Shown here in pieces: positions 32,723 to 41,301 of a DNA stretch of 64,000 nt. The DNA comes from Paenibacillus_G elgii_A (GTDB lineage: Bacteria; Bacillota; Bacilli; Paenibacillales; NBRC-103111), in the NCBI GenBank assembly GCA_042219835.1, contig JBHJMN010000004.1, positions 62,001-126,000 of the forward strand. The letters run 5' to 3'. Each line of letters begins with the position of its first letter. Positions within the stretch are counted from its first letter, which is position 1. The translations under genes were made by a program, and so were the position numbers. The notes below the pieces were generated by a model, which made no database searches, was not told the origin of the DNA, and saw only the letters and a program-made list of their open reading frames with translations.

Positions 32723-34657
32723 ATGTTGAAGCGCCACACCCTGCTGACGTTGTCCGTTATGACGCTCTTCCTCTCCTCCGCGGACTCTGTTTTGGCAGCC
32801 GACAAAACATCCAAGTTCCGCGTCTATCAGGATACCGCCATGCTGCTGGAGACGTCCGATTACAAGTCCGCCGAAAATTACGCCAGGCAGTTCGCGGACA
32901 GCCACGTCGAAGAGATCGGCAACCGTAAATGGGTATGGCACAACTACCCCCGCTACAAGGTATACCAGAACGGCAACAGCTCGTCCAAATGGGAATATGC
33001 CAGCTTGGATGAGGCGATACGCGAAGCGTCCAATTGGGGACACGCCAGCGTACGCGACCTGCAATCCGGCGGTTGGGTATGGAACAATTACCCGAAGTAC
33101 CGCGTCTACCAAGGCGACGATATTACGAAGGATTCCTGGATCTTTGAAACGTTGAACCAAGCGATCGCCGAAGCGAAAAAATGGGGCAATGCCCATATCG
33201 TCGAGCTTGGCACGCATCGCTGGGTATGGGACAACATTCCGGCCAGCCGCAAGACGGAGCTGCGCAGCGGCAGCAAAATTTATCAAATCTATCAAGGTAC
33301 ATACTCCGCTGAGAATTGGAAGTTTGCTTACATAGAGGATGCCATAAACGAATCGCTTCGCTGGAGCAATTCGAAGATTGTGAACACCGAAACGGGCAAG
33401 GTCGTATACTCCAACGTCAAACCGTATAAAGTGTACCAGTTCGAAAAGCTGCTGAATTCGTTCCTAAGCATTGACGAGGCGATCGCGTACGCCAAGCAGT
33501 TCGATCATACCCGAATCACCGATGACGAGGCGGCAGGACTTGACGGCACCGCACGCGTCATATGGAATAATTATCCTTATTATCAAGTGTTTCAAAAAGA
33601 CAAATGGGTTGCGGACTTCTCTACGATTGGCGCCGCTCTATCCTACGCCATGGGCTATTCCAACACCTCCATTCGGCTGTACGACGACGGGTCCAGCATC
33701 TGGAACAACCTTCGCGGTCTTCAGTTCTGGGGCTGGAACGGAAGCTCCAGCGACGCCACGATCCGCAGTCAAGTGAGCAACACTTTGGGGCTGGATGTTG
33801 TCTCCCCCACCTACTTTCAGCTCGCCGACGGTTCGGGCAATTTGACCGACAGCTCGAACAAAGAAACTGTCGCTTGGCTGAAGAAGCAGGGGTATTCCGT
33901 ACATCCGCTTGTCAACAATCAGTTCGATACGGCGATGACGACGCAATTTCTTGCCTCGGCGCAGGCTCGCAGCAAGTTCATTTCCGCGCTGGTCGATAAA
34001 GCCGTCGCCATCGGAGCGGACGGGCTGAACATCGACTTCGAAAGCGTCGCAGGCACGGACCGCCCCGCCTTCACAACGTTCATGAAGGAAATCGCGGATG
34101 CGGCCCATCAGAAAGGACTTGTCATCTCGGTCGACCTGCCCAGAGGCAGTGCCGTGTGGAATGCAAAAGCCGCGTTCGAGCACGAGAAGCTCGGTCAGAT
34201 CGTCGACTACGTCATCACGATGACCTACGACCATTATTGGAAAGGCAGCACCGAACCGGGTTCCGTGGCTGGTCTGCCTTGGGTCGAACAAGGCGTGCAG
34301 GAATTTCTGTCCTACGGCATTCCGCGCGACAAGCTGATCATGGGAATTCCGTTCTATGTACGGGAGTGGAAGATTGATAAATCCGGCAAGCTGGACAGCA
34401 ACCGTGCGCTGCTGATGAAGGACTTGACCGGCCTCATCGATTCCAAGCAAGCGAAGCTCAGCTGGGACAATCGCTTCAATCAGTACAAGGTCGAATACGA
34501 GCAGGACGGCTTCAATAACGTCTTCTGGCTGGAAAACGAAGAGACCGTCAAAGCGCGGATCGACATCGCCAAAAAGTACGAATTGGCCGGCGTGGCCGCT
34601 TGGCGCCTCGGCTACGATACGAAGGAATTATGGAATACGATGATTCAGCAGAAATAA
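32723..34657 (+). CDS. Exported GH18 family hydrolase with six N-terminal repeats
   Basis: A 644-residue secreted protein. After a signal peptide (to about residue 25) come six imperfect repeats of about 50-70 residues, each opening with a YxVYQ-like motif (FRVYQ, YKVYQ, YRVYQ, YQIYQ, YKVYQ, YQVFQ), carrying an EAI-type helix and ending in WVWNNYP or a variant. The C-terminal GH18 domain has the catalytic motif DGLNIDFE at residues 433-440 (general acid Glu440) and MTYDHYW, as in spore-cortex and cell-wall N-acetylglucosaminidases of the YaaH/SleL type. The Asn in place of the second Asp is also seen in that group. Confidence 0.9.
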   Translation: MLKRHTLLTLSVMTLFLSSADSVLAADKTSKFRVYQDTAMLLETSDYKSAENYARQFADSHVEEIGNRKWVWHNYPRYKVYQNGNSSSKWEYASLDEAIREASNWGHASVRDLQSGGWVWNNYPKYRVYQGDDITKDSWIFETLNQAIAEAKKWGNAHIVELGTHRWVWDNIPASRKTELRSGSKIYQIYQGTYSAENWKFAYIEDAINESLRWSNSKIVNTETGKVVYSNVKPYKVYQFEKLLNSFLSIDEAIAYAKQFDHTRITDDEAAGLDGTARVIWNNYPYYQVFQKDKWVADFSTIGAALSYAMGYSNTSIRLYDDGSSIWNNLRGLQFWGWNGSSSDATIRSQVSNTLGLDVVSPTYFQLADGSGNLTDSSNKETVAWLKKQGYSVHPLVNNQFDTAMTTQFLASAQARSKFISALVDKAVAIGADGLNIDFESVAGTDRPAFTTFMKEIADAAHQKGLVISVDLPRGSAVWNAKAAFEHEKLGQIVDYVITMTYDHYWKGSTEPGSVAGLPWVEQGVQEFLSYGIPRDKLIMGIPFYVREWKIDKSGKLDSNRALLMKDLTGLIDSKQAKLSWDNRFNQYKVEYEQDGFNNVFWLENEETVKARIDIAKKYELAGVAAWRLGYDTKELWNTMIQQK

Positions 34658-34667
34658 TAGCAAATAC

Positions 34668-34698
34668 GCAAAAGACCGCCGGACTCGGCGGTCTTTCC
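34668..34698. terminator. Bidirectional terminator between GH18 gene and siderophore operon
   Basis: AAAGACCGCC/GGCGGTCTTT, a ten-base perfect stem with a six-base loop between two convergent genes; usable from both sides. Confidence 0.85.
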
Positions 34699-34710
34699 TA
34701 TGAGTTAGAC

Positions 34711-35673
34711 TTACGAATTTTTGATCAGAGACACAATCTCCTGCAGCTGTTTCTCGATATCATGCGGTGTGTAACCGAACCATGTATCGAGATTCAACAT
34801 GTATACCCGGTTGTTTTTGACGGCAGGCAGATTCGCCCATAGTGCGGTTTTCGAAATTTCATCCAGCCGCTTCTTGGAATCGTCATCGCCAAATGTCGAC
34901 ACAAACAAATAATCGGAGGCATACTCCGGAAGCAGCTCCAAGGATACCGGAACAGCCCAGAAGTTCGGGTCCTTCTCGATTTCTTTCTTCACCGGTGCCG
35001 GAGGCGTCAGCTCCAGCGCCTTGTAGATGGTGAAGCCGAAATTCCGTACACCGTATACGTAAATTTCCTTCGGGCGAATGTTATAGATCGCCGCCGTTTT
35101 TCCCGGTTCGATGATGCTCTGAAGCTGCTCCCGCACCGTTTGGAACTTAGCCCGGAACGCCGTGCCCCAAGCTTCGGCTTCACTTTGGCGGTTCATGATA
35201 TCGCCCATAACCTTGACATGACCGAACACGTCGTGATCCATCCACGGAACGACAACCGTCGGAGCGATTTTGGACAATTTATCGTACGTCTCCTGTTCGA
35301 TGTCCCCGGCGATGATCAGCTCCGGCTGGAGCTCCAGTATTTTTTCGAAATTGTATTTTCCGGCTTCGCCGATATTTTCAATTCCCCCCGATTTCTCTCC
35401 GAGATCCTTAAGGAGATTAGTCGGTCCGCCAAGAGGCTTGACGCCAATAGACAGGAGCTGGCTGACATATTGGAGCGTGACGACCTTTTCCGGCTTGACG
35501 GGAATTTTCGCCTCTCCCATCGCGTGCTTGTAGACACGCTCCGACGCCGGTTTCGCGCCGGAACTATCGGCGGAAGCGGCCTGCTTGGCATCGGGTGAAT
35601 TGGCCCCGCAGCCTGCGATCACGATCAGGATTAGCAAAAACACGGCGATGCTGGTAAGCTTTGATTTTCTCAT
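34711..35673 (-). CDS. Iron-siderophore ABC transporter substrate-binding lipoprotein
   Basis: A 320-residue lipoprotein (lipobox VIAGCG) of the FecB/FhuD type that captures ferric siderophores at the cell surface. Typical features: KPEKVVTLQYVSQLLSIGVKPLG, GEAGKYNFEKILELQPELIIAG, IAPTVVVPW, and a C-terminal LDTWFGYTP segment. ATG at 35673 follows GGAGGAGAG. It is the third gene of the operon read from 37789, behind two permeases. No ATPase gene is present, so it must share one encoded elsewhere. Iron control via the Fur box at 37846-37864. Confidence 0.93.
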   Translation of the reverse strand: MRKSKLTSIAVFLLILIVIAGCGANSPDAKQAASADSSGAKPASERVYKHAMGEAKIPVKPEKVVTLQYVSQLLSIGVKPLGGPTNLLKDLGEKSGGIENIGEAGKYNFEKILELQPELIIAGDIEQETYDKLSKIAPTVVVPWMDHDVFGHVKVMGDIMNRQSEAEAWGTAFRAKFQTVREQLQSIIEPGKTAAIYNIRPKEIYVYGVRNFGFTIYKALELTPPAPVKKEIEKDPNFWAVPVSLELLPEYASDYLFVSTFGDDDSKKRLDEISKTALWANLPAVKNNRVYMLNLDTWFGYTPHDIEKQLQEIVSLIKNS

Positions 35674-35713
35674 CTTAACGACTCTCCTCCAAACCACTAC
35701 TTGGTACTTTGAT

Positions 35714-36745
35714 TTATCTTGCTCTGGCAAGCAAATAAAGAAAATACGGCGCGCCGATGATCGCGACGACAATTCCGGTAGGAATCTCCGTAGGCTGAAT
35801 AACGACTCGTGCAATCGTATCGGCGACGATCATCAGCAGACCGCCGACCAAGGCCGAGGCTGGAAGCAGTATTTCATGCTTCGGACCGATCAGACGCCGG
35901 GCCAGATGCGGACCGACCAAGCCTACAAAGCCGATGCCTCCCCCTACCGCGACGCAAGCGCCGGCAATCCCGACGGAGGCGGCAAGCAAACCGAGCCGTT
36001 CCTTCTCAACAGGAGCGCCCAAGCCGGTCGCCATCTGTTCCCCGAGATTGATCACATTAAGTACTCTGGCTTTGTAAAATACATAAGGCAGCAGCACGAT
36101 CAGCCACGGCAGAAGAGAGGCGACAAACTTCCAGTTCGAACCCCAGATGCTTCCCGCCAGCCAGATGGCGACGAACTGGTAATTTTGCGGGTTTAACCGC
36201 AGCGTCAGCACCACCATTAAGGCGCTGATGCCTGCTGCGACGGCAATCCCGGTAAGAACCAGACTTGTCGGAGACAAGCCTTCGTGCTTCTTGTAAGCGA
36301 GTCCGTAGATGATGGCCGCGGTGACTCCCGCGCCGACGAAAGCGAGAATCGGCAATAATAAAACCGGCGCCGCCGTCTTCGACGGGAAGAACGAGATAAA
36401 GAGCACGACCATCAAGCCTGCGCCGGCATTGATCCCCAGAATACCCGGATCAGCCAGCGCATTGCGGGACAGCCCCTGCAAAATGCATCCCGAAACGGCT
36501 AGTCCCGCGCCGATCAGCACCGAGATGACGATGCGGGGAAGCCGAAAATCGAACAAAATGAGCTCCTGCTTCGCCGTACCCGCACCGAACAGCGTTCGGA
36601 TGACATCAAGCGGCGACAGCCGGGTGTATCCGGTGTTCATGCTGACGAGAAAAGCAAGCACAATCAGCACGCCCAGAATAGATAAAACCGTAATGGCCTG
36701 AATTTTTTTGCGGCGTTCCGTCGCTCCCATTTTCAATGCTTCCAT
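35714..36745 (-). CDS. FecCD-family siderophore permease
   Basis: A 343-residue polytopic permease with about nine to ten helices. FecCD hallmarks: FDFRLPRIVISVLIGAGLAVSGCILQG, NALADPGILGINAGAG and VGLVGPHLARRLIGPKHEILLP. The ATG directly follows the TAG of the upstream permease (TAGATG), with GAGGAGGGAACTG inside that gene, so the pair is translationally coupled and likely forms a heterodimer. Confidence 0.94.
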   Translation of the reverse strand: MEALKMGATERRKKIQAITVLSILGVLIVLAFLVSMNTGYTRLSPLDVIRTLFGAGTAKQELILFDFRLPRIVISVLIGAGLAVSGCILQGLSRNALADPGILGINAGAGLMVVLFISFFPSKTAAPVLLLPILAFVGAGVTAAIIYGLAYKKHEGLSPTSLVLTGIAVAAGISALMVVLTLRLNPQNYQFVAIWLAGSIWGSNWKFVASLLPWLIVLLPYVFYKARVLNVINLGEQMATGLGAPVEKERLGLLAASVGIAGACVAVGGGIGFVGLVGPHLARRLIGPKHEILLPASALVGGLLMIVADTIARVVIQPTEIPTGIVVAIIGAPYFLYLLARAR

Positions 36746-37789
36746 CTACAGTTCCCTCCTCTGCTTGCGTGCCAAGTAAAGGAAGAACGGAACCCCGATC
36801 AAGGCGATCAATGTGCCGATCGGCGTCTCATAGGGCGGATTGATCATTCTAGCCCCGATGTCGGCAATAACCATGAGCAAGCTGCCGAGCACCGCCGAGC
36901 AAGGAATAATCCAGCGGTAATCGACGCCGACCAGCGACCGGGCAATATGCGGAATGACGAGCCCGACAAAGCCGACTGCGCCGACCGCGGAGACGGCCGT
37001 GCCTGCAAGCACCAGCACGACAATAGCGCAAGCCAGCTTCACCCAGCCTGTACGCTGGCCCAGCCCCGTCGCCACTTCATCGCCAAGACTCAGCAGCGTA
37101 ATGGACCGGGAGAGCAGCAAGGCAGCGATCAGAGCGGCAATGATCCATGGAGTCATGATTTTGAGCTGGAACCACTTCGTCCCGGCTACCCCGCCGGCAT
37201 GCCAGAAAGCGAGATCTTGTCCGATGTTAAAATAAATCGCGATCCCCTCGCTGATCGCAACAAGAAGGGCAGTTACAGCAGCGCCAGCCAGAGCAAGCCG
37301 GACCGGCGTCAGACCGTTTTTCGACATGGAACCTACCCCGTACACCATAATCGCCCCGATGGCAGCGCCGAGGAATGAATACAAAATTAACTGCATGAAC
37401 GGCATGCCCGGAAAAAAGGCGAAGCAGAGAGCAAGCATGAATCCCGCTCCCGCATTCAAACCGAGCAGCCCTGAATCGGCAAGCGGATTGCGGGTCATCC
37501 CCTGCATAATCGCTCCCGCAACGGCGAAGCAGGCGCCGACGAGCGCCCCGGCAAGCGCCCGCGGAAGACGCAGCTCTTGAATGATCTGATGCTGGGTAAT
37601 GTCCGGATTAAACTGAAACACGGCTTCCCAAACGGTGGAAAGCTGGATATCCGCCGCACCGACGGAAACCGAAAAGGCCAGCCCCAGTAGCAAGACAGCA
37701 AGTCCCGCAAACAAAACAATCGTTGCCGTTACCGGCCGGGACCGCAGCTTCGGTGTGGGTTGTGGCGCAGCCCCCGTATGTACGTTCAT
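36746..37789 (-). CDS. FecCD-family siderophore permease
   Basis: A 347-residue permease, first gene of the siderophore operon. Hallmarks: LRLPRALAGALVGACFAVAGAIMQG, NPLADSGLLGLNAGAG and VGFVGLVIPHIARSLVG. The start at 37789 (MNVHTG) has AAGGA exactly eight bases upstream; an ATG three codons earlier overlaps that site and is less likely. The promoter region carries a perfect Fur palindrome. Confidence 0.94.
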   Translation of the reverse strand: MNVHTGAAPQPTPKLRSRPVTATIVLFAGLAVLLLGLAFSVSVGAADIQLSTVWEAVFQFNPDITQHQIIQELRLPRALAGALVGACFAVAGAIMQGMTRNPLADSGLLGLNAGAGFMLALCFAFFPGMPFMQLILYSFLGAAIGAIMVYGVGSMSKNGLTPVRLALAGAAVTALLVAISEGIAIYFNIGQDLAFWHAGGVAGTKWFQLKIMTPWIIAALIAALLLSRSITLLSLGDEVATGLGQRTGWVKLACAIVVLVLAGTAVSAVGAVGFVGLVIPHIARSLVGVDYRWIIPCSAVLGSLLMVIADIGARMINPPYETPIGTLIALIGVPFFLYLARKQRREL

Positions 37790-37845
37790 GACAACCATCC
37801 TTATCTTTGCTGGAATGAAGAGTATTTTGTCTCGTGAATCATGAT

Positions 37846-37864
37846 ACTGATAATCATTATCAGT
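37846..37864 (-). promoter_or_regulatory. Fur box of the siderophore transport operon
   Basis: ACTGATAATCATTATCAGT, a perfect 19-base palindrome containing the full TGATAATNATTATCA 7-1-7 Fur consensus. It lies 57 bases before the first permease start, where it would block RNA polymerase under iron sufficiency. Confidence 0.93.
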
Positions 37865-37950
37865 AAATGATTATACATGCAATATGCATTTCCGTCCATA
37901 CTTTCAAGCAAGTTTTAGATAATCATGCCAGCAAATTAAGAAGCAGCGAA

Positions 37951-38706
37951 TTACAAATTTCCTTCGATCGCTATTTCATCCACCTGCACCAGCGTTGCGA
38001 TCACCCATCGACTTACATAATCAATAAATTCAGCGCTGGATGGGTTACTGATCGCTAGTTTAGACCAATGGTTCAGAATCACTTTCCATTCCGACTTATT
38101 AATGAAATTCATGCTAGTATCATCAAAACTCTCAAAGCCTTTCTCCTTACGTGGATATACCTCCTTGATTCCTTCGTATAAAAGATAAAAGTCCTCACGA
38201 TATATCCATAAGCCAACACCCAAATTTTCTCGCCAATGTCCCTTCTCATCTTCAGCAAAAGGGTACAAACCATAGCCAATTTTCCCATCAGCATGATGAT
38301 GAAATTGCCGTACCTCGATGATCTTTTCTTTTTGGGTGATATGAAGTGTCGAAGCGGGATGCTCCATATGCTCTTTCAATTGCAAGACGATTTTCTCGAA
38401 TTGCTTCTGTCTGCCATTATCCTCCAATCGGTTAAAAAAGCTGCATTTCAATAAGAAATGCCCGCTCCATCTCTGTTGCTCCGTCCATTTAAAAAGAAAC
38501 AATTCTTTAGTCGTTCGGTCTGGTCTGCCTGCATTGATCCATTCGAAAAAAGTTGTCTCCTCTTGCGAGGCTGTGATAGAAAAACCCGTCTCAACAAGAA
38601 AGAAGTGGGCCGTGCCGAAATACTCTATCAAAAACGATTTGATCCGTCGTTTTTGTTCGTGAAGTGTCAAATAAGATGTGCAAGCCATTTCAGTGTCGTA
38701 ACGCAA
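37951..38706 (-). CDS. Unrecognised protein, 251 residues
   Basis: I do not recognise the family. The start is TTG at 38706 with AAGGGAG about nine bases upstream. The protein is soluble, rich in aromatic and charged residues (TFFEWINAGRPDR, KWTEQQRWSGHFLLKCSFFNRLED, REDFYLLYEGIKEVYP, ISNPSSAEFIDYVSRWV), with no signal peptide or membrane helix. Codon use looks more AT-rich than the siderophore genes beside it, suggesting accessory origin. It lies 28 bases upstream of nothing it overlaps and just downstream of the exonuclease gene in the same direction, so they may be co-transcribed. Confidence 0.65.
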   Translation of the reverse strand: MRYDTEMACTSYLTLHEQKRRIKSFLIEYFGTAHFFLVETGFSITASQEETTFFEWINAGRPDRTTKELFLFKWTEQQRWSGHFLLKCSFFNRLEDNGRQKQFEKIVLQLKEHMEHPASTLHITQKEKIIEVRQFHHHADGKIGYGLYPFAEDEKGHWRENLGVGLWIYREDFYLLYEGIKEVYPRKEKGFESFDDTSMNFINKSEWKVILNHWSKLAISNPSSAEFIDYVSRWVIATLVQVDEIAIEGNL

Positions 38707-38734
38707 TTATGTAACTCCCTTCTGACTGTGGTCA

Positions 38735-39268
38735 TCAGAATTCCAGCCGATCAAAAATCTTTACAAAAATCTTTGCAATATTCCGGGCATCATCCATTCC
38801 CCGATGGTGTGTGCCGTCTAGCGGGAGCTTAAGCATGTCAAGCGCCCTTGCCATACCTACACCCCGCTCTTTGCCAATCAACTTGCCGTGTTGATGTTTG
38901 ATGCTGATATGATTAGCGAGCCATTTTGTACTTATCGTATGTAGTTCACAATCCTTCGTTAGTTGACTTTTATCATAAAAACCCCAAGAACATAAGATAT
39001 AATCTTCTTTGCCAATCCAATCTTGAAATCGTTGAATGGCTTGCTGAAAATATTCTGCTTGATTCACATCATCTTGTGTAATGGAAGTTAGTTGTTTGCA
39101 AAAATCAGATAACCAAGGATTTAATATCGGCTTAATAAATGATTGAAATTCATCGACAATCTCAAGTTTATCATTGATTTTAACGGCACCAATTTCAATA
39201 ATTTCGTTTTGCTTCGTTCGATCATTTTCCCAACAAGTAGCCTCTAAATCCAATACGATGTAATTCAC
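38735..39268 (-). CDS. DEDDh 3'-5' exonuclease (ERI-1/KapD-like)
   Basis: A 177-residue exonuclease of the DnaQ fold. Exo I is VLDLEATCWEND (first Asp and Glu), Exo II lies in CSWGFYDKSQLTKDC (Asp), and Exo III is THHRGMDDARNIAKIF (His and last Asp), so all four metal-binding residues plus His are present. The DLEATCW variant points to the ERI-1/KapD group that acts on RNA or DNA ends. It starts with GTG right after an in-frame TGA, with no good ribosome-binding site, so expression may be low. Confidence 0.85.
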   Translation of the reverse strand: MNYIVLDLEATCWENDRTKQNEIIEIGAVKINDKLEIVDEFQSFIKPILNPWLSDFCKQLTSITQDDVNQAEYFQQAIQRFQDWIGKEDYILCSWGFYDKSQLTKDCELHTISTKWLANHISIKHQHGKLIGKERGVGMARALDMLKLPLDGTHHRGMDDARNIAKIFVKIFDRLEF

Positions 39269-39373
39269 TTTGTATCAGTCCATTCATTTAAGTAAGTTAC
39301 ATTCCATAATATAAAGTGCTATGTCGCCACTCTTGCCCTCTTCCTTTATTATAGAACTGCTAAGATGAAACGC

Positions 39374-39409
39374 CAAATCCCCCCTGCCTTGGATCGGAGG
39401 GGGGATTCA
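39374..39409 (-). terminator. Possible terminator of the aquaporin gene
   Basis: AATCCCCCC/GGGGGGATT stem with a 14-base loop immediately after the stop. The T run is poor (TTTGGCGTTTC), so termination is uncertain. Confidence 0.45.
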
Positions 39410-39416
39410 GTTTTAA

Positions 39417-40106
39417 TCACGCCTCTGTGTTGTTGACATTCAACCGCCTGTACACAATAGCGGCCAGCACCGCTCCAATAAGAGGAGCTACAATAAATAC
39501 CCATAGTTCCGCTAAGGCTTCCCCGCCCAATAGGACTGCCGGTCCGAAGCTTCTAGCCGGATTAACGGAAGTGCCCGTAAGGCCGATGCCCAAAATGTGA
39601 ACCAGCACCAACGACAAGCCGATAACAAGACCTGCAACATGACTGTTGGCAGCATCGGACGTGACTCCCAAAATGGTGTAAATGAAGATGAACGTCAAAA
39701 CGATTTCCACGATGAATGCCATCGTCCCGGTTATCCCGATCCCGTACCCTTCGCCGAATCCGTTCTGCCCCAGGCTGGATATGGACTTGCCTGTTGATTG
39801 GATAATCGCGTACAGCAGCGCCGAACCCGTAACGGCTCCGGCTGTCTGAGCAATCACATAACCCAGGAAATCCTTACCGGGCATTTTCCCGCGTATGAGC
39901 ATTGCCAACGAAACTGCAGGATTAATATGGCATCCTGAGATCGGACCGATCACATAAGCCATCGCAACGATGGACAGACCAAATGCGAAGGCGATTCCAA
40001 GATAACCCAACTCGCCCCCTGCCATAGCTGCACTTCCGCAGCCGATCAGTACGAGTACCAATGTACCGATGAATTCGGCCACATATTTCTTCCATGACAG
40101 ATACAT
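39417..40106 (-). CDS. MIP family channel (AqpZ-like aquaporin)
   Basis: A 229-residue membrane channel with six helices and two half-helices carrying the NPA boxes: HINPAVS (Asn62) and SVNPARS. The selectivity-filter region TGTSVNPARS with a following Arg and the short, glycerol-loop-free length point to a water channel of the AqpZ type rather than GlpF. The ATG at 40106 follows GAGGGGGAAAAAAG; the frame extends 64 codons upstream without support. Confidence 0.92.
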   Translation of the reverse strand: MYLSWKKYVAEFIGTLVLVLIGCGSAAMAGGELGYLGIAFAFGLSIVAMAYVIGPISGCHINPAVSLAMLIRGKMPGKDFLGYVIAQTAGAVTGSALLYAIIQSTGKSISSLGQNGFGEGYGIGITGTMAFIVEIVLTFIFIYTILGVTSDAANSHVAGLVIGLSLVLVHILGIGLTGTSVNPARSFGPAVLLGGEALAELWVFIVAPLIGAVLAAIVYRRLNVNNTEA

Positions 40107-40348
40107 CTTTTTTCCCCCTCCCGTATATTTAAGACCTAAGTTAATATACAAGGGCGATCTAAACAAAAAATGAACATTAATCGGCCGCAAATCGTCTTTT
40201 TTTCGTAAAATGATGAATTTATTGCGTACTAATGTAATAATCATCAAAATGTCTAATGACCAATTCCAAAAATTGTGATATACTCTTTGTGCTTTCATTT
40301 CTTACCACAAAAAACAAATTGCTTATTGATTGGAGCGAGTGAGTAAAA

Positions 40349-40609
40349 ATGCATAAGATTATTGAGCAAAGCGTGAATTATTTACTGTATCATCCTGATC
40401 GAGGCTACTTATTTGTTGACCCGGTTCATGCCATATTCGAGCTAATGCGCAATCTTAAACACACCGACAATCCTGTAGAAGCATATAAGTTTACATTTGA
40501 AGAAGGCTCCGAAGTTAAATTTAACGATAGTATTGTTCAGTTTATGTTGAATGGTTACTCTATTCATAAGCTAACAAACACAACAGCGATTAGCAAAATA
40601 AATGAATAG
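40349..40609 (+). CDS. Small unrecognised protein, 86 residues
   Basis: A small protein with no family I can name: MHKIIEQSVNYLLYHPDRG then FELMRNLKHTDNPVEAYKF. No signal peptide or membrane helix. GGAG lies 15 bases before the ATG. A possible promoter ending in TGTGATATACT is at about 40276-40286, and the stop codon is inside the stem of a good terminator, so this looks like a complete single-gene unit. It is divergent from the aquaporin gene. Confidence 0.65.
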   Translation: MHKIIEQSVNYLLYHPDRGYLFVDPVHAIFELMRNLKHTDNPVEAYKFTFEEGSEVKFNDSIVQFMLNGYSIHKLTNTTAISKINE

Positions 40610-40637
40610 GTAGAGCTGCTATTCATTTGTTTCTTTT
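40601..40637 (+). terminator. Terminator overlapping the stop codon
   Basis: AATGAATAG/CTATTCATT stem with a nine-base loop, then TGTTTCTTTT. The first arm includes the TAG stop. Confidence 0.7.
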
Positions 40638-40645
40638 GTGCGGAT

Positions 40646-40668
40646 GCCAATGGACTTGAACCATTGGC
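40646..40668. repeat. Inverted repeat downstream of the nuclease gene
   Basis: GCCAATGG/CCATTGGC with a seven-base loop between two convergent genes. No T run follows on either strand, so this is a hairpin of unclear role. Confidence 0.5.
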
Positions 40669-40704
40669 AATTTCGCCATACATGAGCAGATACATGGAAG
40701 TACT

Positions 40705-41142
40705 TCATTTCACAACAATCTTCACTCGCGTCCCATCCGGATACTTATCTAATTGATTGCTCACCCAAGCTCCCGCTCCTCGATTGTCGGAAGGGCTTAT
40801 ATACATGATATCGGCTCCTTTGCCGCCTTCTTCGCACATCGCCATGGGGAACTCGTCCCGATCCAAATTAGGCTTTACGGGTACGCCTCTTAGAGATTCC
40901 TTTCGATTGGCTTCTGCGCCTTTTCTATCGATTGTACAGATGGAGGATTTCCCATGCTCAATCGCCGATTTTATGTGGGCGGCAGTTTCCGGATAACGAT
41001 CGGATGGAAAATTAAGTGTAACTTCGCTTTCAGCTTGGTTGCTTGCCGGTGATGAAAGATTCGTTATAATCCAATCTTTGTTAAAATATGAAATGAATAG
41101 CACAAATAGGATAATAGCTGTATAAATCGTTTTATTTTTCAT
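40705..41142 (-). CDS. Exported NucA/NucB-type deoxyribonuclease
   Basis: A 145-residue protein with one N-terminal signal/anchor helix (IYTAIILFVLFISYF) and a NucA/NucB nuclease domain: catalytic stretch NLDRDEFPMAMCEEGGKGAD and SDNRGAGAWVSNQL are near-identical in pattern to Bacillus NucB, a secreted DNase made during sporulation that degrades extracellular and mother-cell DNA. The ATG at 41142 follows GAGGACG. It lies downstream of a secreted M15-like peptidase in the same direction. Confidence 0.9.
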   Translation of the reverse strand: MKNKTIYTAIILFVLFISYFNKDWIITNLSSPASNQAESEVTLNFPSDRYPETAAHIKSAIEHGKSSICTIDRKGAEANRKESLRGVPVKPNLDRDEFPMAMCEEGGKGADIMYISPSDNRGAGAWVSNQLDKYPDGTRVKIVVK

Positions 41143-41263
41143 TTGGCATACGTCCTCGAAGTAGATTTTTATGATTCTATTGCCGAATAAAACTCCGGGC
41201 CTTCTCTCTCCGCTTTGAATACAATACCACCAAACAATGAAATCTGGCAAGGAAAACCAAATA

Positions 41264-41293
41264 AAAAAAGAGCCGAATAAAATTCGACTCTCG
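41264..41293 (-). terminator. Terminator of the M15-like peptidase gene
   Basis: GAGTCGAAT/ATTCGGCTC stem (one GU pair) with a three-base loop followed by TTTTTTTATTT on the minus strand. Confidence 0.78.
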
Positions 41294-41301
41294 AATGGGA
41301 A

